Source of the DNA: Chloroflexota bacterium
Lineage (GTDB): Bacteria; Chloroflexota; Anaerolineae; Anaerolineales; Villigracilaceae
NCBI GenBank assembly: GCA_016191985.1
Contig: JACPVB010000116.1
Location: forward strand, 1-10,257
Reading direction: 5' to 3'
DNA length: 10,257 bases
Below the pieces are notes generated by a model. That model ran no database searches and was not told the DNA's origin. It saw only the letters and a program-made list of their open reading frames with translations. The translations under genes were made by a program, and so were the position numbers. Below, in pieces: positions 6,846 through 10,257 of the stretch. Each line of letters starts with the position of its first letter. Position 1 is the first letter of the stretch.

Positions 6846-7333
6846 TTGACGCTCATGAAGCCGAACAGGCTCCAGAGTCCGCGCATGAATTTGTGCCCGC
6901 CATCGGCCTGGAGATATTGGTTCGGGCACGAACCGGGGATGACGGCGATTCCGTTGGCTTTGCAGACGTCCACCGCACTTTGAGAGACGCTGGTCATACC
7001 CTTTGCCAGCCCGGGCTTTGTGCCCATCATGCAGTGCATCCACACATGCTTGACTCCCAATTCCACGCACTGGCCGACGATCAGGTCGGTCACCTTCGGG
7101 TTGGCGAGGATGAAGACCGCATCCACTTTTTCAGGGATGGATTTCAGGTCTGGATAACATGTGTCGCCTTCAAATGTGTTGATCCGCGGGTTGACGGCAA
7201 ATACGCGATAGCCGTTCTCCTTGAATTTTTTGTAACCCAGGTTACAGCCTGTGTCGCGTTTGTCCGATACGCCAACCACGGCAATTTTCTTCTGGGCAAG
7301 AAAGTCCTTAACCATATTATCGAGTTTTGACAT
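6842..7333 (-). CDS. CoA-binding domain protein (Rossmann fold)
   Basis: The product has 163 residues from the ATG at 7333-7331. The start is fixed by AAGGAG (7346-7341 on the minus strand), 7 nt upstream; an in-frame upstream ATG (7366) would pass through a terminator hairpin. The fold starts IAVVGVSDKRDTGCNLGY (17-34), the nucleotide-binding glycine loop of the CoA_binding_2 family. FAVNPR (45-50) and FEGDTCYPDLKSIPEKVDAV (54-73) follow, then HVWMHCMMGT (96-105) and IPGSCPNQY (132-140). Family members bind CoA or an acyl-CoA, but the reaction in which this one acts is unknown. Five cysteines (30, 59, 89, 101 and 124) plus C136 are unusually many for such a small protein. It is transcribed toward the DUF1801-like gene. 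Confidence 0.9.
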   Translation of the reverse strand: MSKLDNMVKDFLAQKKIAVVGVSDKRDTGCNLGYKKFKENGYRVFAVNPRINTFEGDTCYPDLKSIPEKVDAVFILANPKVTDLIVGQCVELGVKHVWMHCMMGTKPGLAKGMTSVSQSAVDVCKANGIAVIPGSCPNQYLQADGGHKFMRGLWSLFGFMSVN

Positions 7334-7350
7334 GAGAATTCTCCTTAATG

Positions 7351-7377
7351 AAAAAACGAAGCCCAACGGCTTCGTTT
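7351..7377 (-). terminator. Hairpin plus T6 in the leader of the CoA-binding gene (possible attenuator)
   Basis: On the minus strand a perfect 10-bp stem (aaacgaagcc / ggcttcgttt, loop of 4) runs into TTTTTT (7356-7351). This is immediately upstream of the AAGGAG site. The geometry is that of an intrinsic terminator inside the 5' UTR. Confidence 0.7.
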
Positions 7378-7417
7378 AAATGGAAACAGCGATTTGTATA
7401 TTTTGTTCACGAGAAAA

Positions 7418-7445
7418 ATTATACTGAATCCAGATTCGTAAACAA
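7418..7445 (-). promoter_or_regulatory. Promoter of the CoA-binding gene
   Basis: On the minus strand, a perfect TATAAT (7423-7418) lies 16 bp from TTGTTT (7445-7440). The -35 matches only in TTG and one flank. The predicted transcript start near 7411 gives a leader of about 78 nt that contains the hairpin at 7351-7377. Confidence 0.5.
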
Positions 7446-7527
7446 GATGACAAACATCACTTTGTATCGATTTGCGATGCTGGTTGCACCCGTGAGTCAG
7501 CTTACCGAAATGCAAGTGTTTAACCTG

Positions 7528-7544
7528 TTGCAATTAATTTGCAA
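7528..7544. promoter_or_regulatory. Inverted repeat TTGCAA-N5-TTGCAA, possible operator
   Basis: ttgcaa (7528-7533) and ttgcaa (7539-7544) flank ttaat. The site sits 20 bp upstream of the extended -10 of the riboswitch promoter. A regulator-binding role is a guess from position and symmetry. Confidence 0.3.
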
Positions 7545-7564
7545 GGCTCGATTTATTTATTCAA

Positions 7565-7573
7565 TGCTATATT
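7565..7573 (+). promoter_or_regulatory. Extended -10 promoter for the riboswitch operon
   Basis: TGC-TATATT gives the TGn extension plus a -10 two bases from consensus, counting position 5 as imperfect. No good -35 is present at 16-18 bp, which extended -10 promoters tolerate. Transcription would begin near 7580, a few bases before the aptamer. Confidence 0.5.
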
Positions 7574-7583
7574 GACAACATAA

Positions 7584-7680
7584 ATCATCCGATAAAGGCA
7601 AAACCGGTGAAAGCCGGTGACGCAAAGCCATGGGTCTACCGTCACTGCAAAGTGACCACGACCGCCAGGCCGCCGAAGAT
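7584..7680 (+). promoter_or_regulatory. Cyclic di-GMP-I (GEMM-I) riboswitch aptamer
   Basis: The conserved GEMM-I parts appear in order. AAGGCAAAACC (from 7595) opens P2. P2 is ACCGGT-GAAA-GCCGGT with a GNRA tetraloop. GACGCAAAGCCA (7619-7630) is the core strand carrying the intercalating A. P3 runs ctaccgtcac...gtgac with a variable loop. The 3' strand CCAGGCCGCCGAAG (7665-7678) corresponds to the GGGUUACCGAUGG end of the well-studied Vc2 aptamer. P1 is weak (atcatc with gaagat). The element binds the second messenger c-di-GMP and is followed by an intrinsic terminator and a secreted-protein gene. Confidence 0.93.
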
Positions 7681-7705
7681 CACAAAGTACTTTTGTGTAT
7701 TGCTT

Positions 7706-7736
7706 GGCCTGGCTTATCAAAAGCCAGGTCTTTTTT
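7706..7736 (+). terminator. Riboswitch expression-platform terminator
   Basis: ggcctggctt (7706-7715) pairs with aagccaggtc (7721-7730) around a 5-nt loop: 10 pairs including one G-U, followed by TTTTTT (7731-7736). The 5' arm ggcctggc (7706-7713) is also the exact complement of gccaggcc (7664-7671) in the aptamer. This gives a mutually exclusive antiterminator. Confidence 0.9.
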
Positions 7737-7824
7737 CATCGGATGGCTGATTCAACCTTCATTCCGTTTCATTTTTTTAGCGCAGGTCGGGTGTGAGCCG
7801 GGTCTGCAAAAAAGGAGAAAAGCC

Positions 7825-8187
7825 ATGTTCCGCAATTTCAAAGTCCTGTTTGTTGTAATCGTTGTGGTTGTCCTTTCTGTTTCCGCTTATGCGTTTGCGG
7901 CTGCGAATACGGTCCCCGCCACCAAAGCTGGGGATGGCACGGGGGCGGTCAGCGGTTATACGGTCACGTCCGTTGTGTACACCTTGAACGGCACCGACCC
8001 TACCACGCTGGACGAGGTCTCATTTGATTTGGGCGCCGCCGCCACACAGGTGAAAGTTCAGCTTGTGGCTACCACCGGTTCCTGGTACGCCTGCACTCTT
8101 GATACCGGCACGGTTTGGCAGTGTGATACCACCGGCCTGACAGTTTCAAGCATCAACCAATTACGCGTGGTTGCCGCCAGCAACTAA
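7825..8187 (+). CDS. Small secreted protein with AANTVP tag, first gene under c-di-GMP control
   Basis: The product has 120 residues from ATG 7825, fixed by AAGGAG at 7812-7817; an in-frame start at 7630 would lie inside the aptamer and is rejected. Residues 1-25 are a signal peptide with a very hydrophobic Val-rich core and AYAFA before the probable cleavage site. AANTVPATKAGDG (26-38) then forms a short tag. The mature part is Thr/Val-rich beta structure (YTVTSVVYTLNG, VSFDLG, QVKVQLVA). Two cysteines, C90 and C100, flank TLDTGTVWQ and probably form a disulfide. I recognise the style from Anaerolineae exported proteins but no named family. A filament or matrix subunit comparable to TasA-type proteins would fit the neighbouring signal peptidase, but this is inference. 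Confidence 0.88.
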   Translation: MFRNFKVLFVVIVVVVLSVSAYAFAAANTVPATKAGDGTGAVSGYTVTSVVYTLNGTDPTTLDEVSFDLGAAATQVKVQLVATTGSWYACTLDTGTVWQCDTTGLTVSSINQLRVVAASN

Positions 8188-8209
8188 CCCATATACGATC
8201 AATCCTAAA

Positions 8210-8275
8210 TCAGGCCTGACCATCGACGAAGTCCCATACTTGAAGGTTGGCGGGACAAAACCTGGGCAGGCCTGA
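8210..8275 (+). other. Intercistronic RNA structure between secreted protein and signal peptidase
   Basis: tcaggcctg (8210-8218) is complementary to caggcctga (8267-8275), and gtccc (8231-8235) to gggac (8252-8256) inside. caggcctgac also occurs as a 10-bp direct repeat (8211 and 8267). No T-run follows, so it is not a standard terminator. It could protect or process the upstream mRNA. Confidence 0.45.
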
Positions 8276-8291
8276 CTCTTATCTGTAAACC

Positions 8292-10145
8292 ATGAAATCA
8301 TTCAATCGCCAGCTTTCCATTTTCACTACATTATTATCCTTGTTTTTAGCGGGGATGGTCTGGCTGGCGATTGCTCCCACTCAATTGGGCGGCTCGGTCA
8401 CGTACGTGATCGTGGACGGCAACAGCATGGAGCCGCGTTTCCGCTTCGGGGACCTCGTGCTCGTTCGGACGGGATCAGCTTACGGTGTGGGCGATGCGGT
8501 GGTATATCGCAATGCGGAAATGGGCCGCTATGTTTTTCATCGCATTGTCGGCGTCGAACTGGATCGTTTTATTCTCAAAGGCGATCACAATGAATGGCTG
8601 GATTCGTATCGTCCCGTTCAGGATGAGGTTGTCGGAAAGTTATGGGTGCATATCCCAAAACTTGGCAAAGTGATAGAGCGGGTGCGTTTGCCGATCAACA
8701 TGTCGCTTGCGGTGGCTTTGCTCGGAGGTGTTTTGATGTCTGGCATGATTGTTAAACCAGGAAAAAATAGTGGAAAAGGAAACAGCCCGATGAAGAATTT
8801 TGGCGGGCTGTATGAAAGCGGTTTATATATTTTTATATTTTTGGCGCTGGCATTTTTGGGGCTGACCATTTTTTCCTTCACCCGTTCGCTTACACGTTCC
8901 TCCGAGAATATTCCATATCAGCAGGAAGGCTATTTTTATTATTCCGCCGCTGGTGCGCCGGGCATTTATGACGCGGAGACGATCCGCTCTGGTGAGCCGA
9001 TTTTCCCAAAGTTAACTTGTTTTCTTAATATCGGGTTTACGTACAATTTATTGGCAGGTCAATTACAGGGCGTGTCAGGCAGCCATCAGTTGTATGCCCG
9101 CGTAATGGACAGCCAGAGTGGCTGGCAGCGGACGATTCCCCTGAACCCGCAGTCGGCATTCAACGGCAATTCCTATTTCACCATGGCTACGCTGGACCTG
9201 TGCCAGGTTGAGTCGCTGGTCGATTTGGTGGAAAAGGAAACGGGGTTACGCGCCGCTACCTACACTCTCGAAATCATTGCCGATGTCTCTGTTTCCGCTG
9301 AAATTGTGGGCAGCCCAATCTCCGATACATTTGCCCCCAGCCTGCTTTTTAAATTTGACAAAGTGCATTTCTACCTTGCCAACGATGACCCGCAGGTGGA
9401 TCCCCTGCGTACATTGAAGCAGGGGCTGGCGGGCGGCTCCGAGGCACAGACAAATACTTTTTCCATTTTAAATTTCACTCCCACGGTTCGAAGCGTTCGA
9501 GTCTTTGCTTTGATTGGGTTCGGCTTTTCGCTGATGGGGTTGTTCGCGTTTGGCCTGCACCTTTATCGCACTGCGCAGCAAAGCCAGGATGCGCTCATCC
9601 GCTTGAAATACGGCGGCATGTTGGTGGATGTGTACGAGCAAAATCTCACGCCCACTTCATCGACGATTGACGTGACCACAATGGACAACCTTGCCAAACT
9701 AGCCGAACGGCATGGAACCGTGATCCTGCACATGACCCATAATTTTTTGCATTACTATCTGGTGCAGGCCAATGGCGTTACCTATCGATTTATGATTCCC
9801 GCCGGTAAAAAAGGCGATATCGAAACCAACTTGTCTGAATACAAAGCGCGCAAAATTGAACCGCCTCAACTTGAACCTATGGAAATTACAAGGCCCAACC
9901 CGTTGGTTGAGGAAACTGAATCAGGCGGTGATGAAAATAAATCCAGCATCCCTGAAGCCGAACTTGCCTGGAAACAGATTCAAAGCGAAGCACTGAATTA
10001 CCTGGCGAGCCATGCGGAGAATCAAACTTCACAGTATGCTGACCCAGTCTCCGAAACGCTGGTGTATGAAATTCAAACCGGCGAAATAGGATTTTATGTG
10101 ACTGAGCCGACCGATGCGGTGGTTTTACGAAAGATAAAGTTATGA
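8292..10145 (+). CDS. Signal peptidase I (S26B, SipW/archaeal type) fused to a DUF5305-like domain
   Basis: The product has 617 residues. A membrane anchor (about 10-29) precedes the peptidase domain. NSMEP (44-48) carries the nucleophile S45, and FHRIVGV (82-88) has His83 where bacterial type I enzymes have Lys, the mark of the ER/archaeal/SipW class. KGDHN (96-100) and D104 match the later conserved acidic box. A second membrane segment (about 136-153) and a third (about 178-196) follow. Residues 205-395 form an extracytoplasmic beta-rich region ending FAPSLLFKF, resembling DUF5305, which often neighbours signal peptidases in archaea. A fourth membrane segment (about 402-425) leads to a cytoplasmic tail of about 190 residues. 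The role is removal of signal peptides, plausibly from the two flanking exported proteins. No ribosome binding site is visible at ATG 8292. The upstream gene is 104 bp away. Confidence 0.9.
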   Translation: MKSFNRQLSIFTTLLSLFLAGMVWLAIAPTQLGGSVTYVIVDGNSMEPRFRFGDLVLVRTGSAYGVGDAVVYRNAEMGRYVFHRIVGVELDRFILKGDHNEWLDSYRPVQDEVVGKLWVHIPKLGKVIERVRLPINMSLAVALLGGVLMSGMIVKPGKNSGKGNSPMKNFGGLYESGLYIFIFLALAFLGLTIFSFTRSLTRSSENIPYQQEGYFYYSAAGAPGIYDAETIRSGEPIFPKLTCFLNIGFTYNLLAGQLQGVSGSHQLYARVMDSQSGWQRTIPLNPQSAFNGNSYFTMATLDLCQVESLVDLVEKETGLRAATYTLEIIADVSVSAEIVGSPISDTFAPSLLFKFDKVHFYLANDDPQVDPLRTLKQGLAGGSEAQTNTFSILNFTPTVRSVRVFALIGFGFSLMGLFAFGLHLYRTAQQSQDALIRLKYGGMLVDVYEQNLTPTSSTIDVTTMDNLAKLAERHGTVILHMTHNFLHYYLVQANGVTYRFMIPAGKKGDIETNLSEYKARKIEPPQLEPMEITRPNPLVEETESGGDENKSSIPEAELAWKQIQSEALNYLASHAENQTSQYADPVSETLVYEIQTGEIGFYVTEPTDAVVLRKIKL

Positions 10146-10257
10146 AGCTGCCGCCTCCGCTTCTTCTTCTGACTGTTGGGCTGGTTGCGCTAATTCTATT
10201 CAGCACGCTGACAGCGGTCTCCGCCGCCAATACCATCCCGTCCACGCGGCTCGATGC
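10142..10257 (+). CDS. Exported protein with AANTIP tag (3' end missing)
   Basis: Only the first 38 codons are in the window. The ATG overlaps the signal peptidase stop as ATGA (10142-10145), which implies translational coupling; no separate ribosome binding site is seen. The N-terminus is MKLPPP, then a Leu/Val-rich core ending TAVSAANTIPSTRLD. The stretch AANTIPSTR (28-36) aligns without gaps to AANTVPATK in the first gene of the operon. Such N-termini occur in long exported Anaerolineae proteins, but the mature domain cannot be judged from here. It is probably a second substrate of the adjacent peptidase. Confidence 0.8.
   Translation, partial: MKLPPPLLLLTVGLVALILFSTLTAVSAANTIPSTRLD

Noticed and set aside
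6893..7330. 145-codon plus-strand frame across the CoA-binding gene
   Set aside because: It is antisense to a gene with a recognised Rossmann motif and a clear ribosome binding site; no protein features are seen in it.
7348..7575. 75-codon plus-strand frame in the 7334-7824 spacer
   Set aside because: It starts inside a terminator hairpin, lacks a ribosome binding site, has no recognisable motif, and overlaps two predicted promoters.
7630..7824. N-terminal extension of the small secreted protein to the ATG at 7630
   Set aside because: It would run through the riboswitch aptamer and terminator and would bury the signal peptide; the ATG at 7825 has an excellent AAGGAG.

Overview
The window looks like chromosomal DNA from a member of the Chloroflexota, most likely class Anaerolineae. 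This is inferred from gene style, not from a marker search. The clues are extracytoplasmic proteins with Thr/Pro-rich tails or linkers, a lipoprotein with an NBR1-type Ig-like domain, a Gram-positive-like SOS box in front of recA, and spacers full of palindromic dispersed repeats.

Left part (1-3049): the 3' end of a TolB-like beta-propeller protein with a Thr/Pro tail, two near-identical 71-bp palindromic repeats, and an M23-family peptidase lipoprotein. From 3050 to 3671 there is a 622-bp spacer without a gene. It holds a 192-bp inverted-repeat element related to the 71-bp repeats, a second REP-like element, a pair of small palindromes, and then the recA promoter with a LexA-type box between its -35 and -10. 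recA (3672-4781) ends in a GNRA-loop intrinsic terminator. An NBR1-Ig lipoprotein gene follows, and its 5' end is built partly from a dispersed-repeat fragment.

Middle part (5404-7333): a repeat-rich spacer, a HEAT-like protein and a small DUF1801-like protein in a probable two-gene operon, and a convergent CoA-binding-domain gene whose stop codon overlaps its neighbour's in a shared CTAG.

Right part (7500-10257) is the most interesting. An extended -10 promoter leads into a cyclic di-GMP-I (GEMM-I) riboswitch and an intrinsic terminator. The 3' strand of the aptamer contains an 8-nt block exactly complementary to the 5' arm of the terminator. That predicts a transcriptional OFF switch, with terminator formation when c-di-GMP is bound. 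Downstream lie a 120-aa secreted protein, a signal peptidase I of the Ser/His (S26B, SipW/archaeal-like) type fused to a DUF5305-like ectodomain and a cytoplasmic tail, and, overlapping it by ATGA, the start of another exported protein. Both exported proteins carry the same tag, AANT(V/I)P(A/S)T(K/R), directly after the hydrophobic signal segment. The unit reads as a c-di-GMP-controlled dedicated secretion module: a processing peptidase plus two candidate substrates with a common N-terminal signature.
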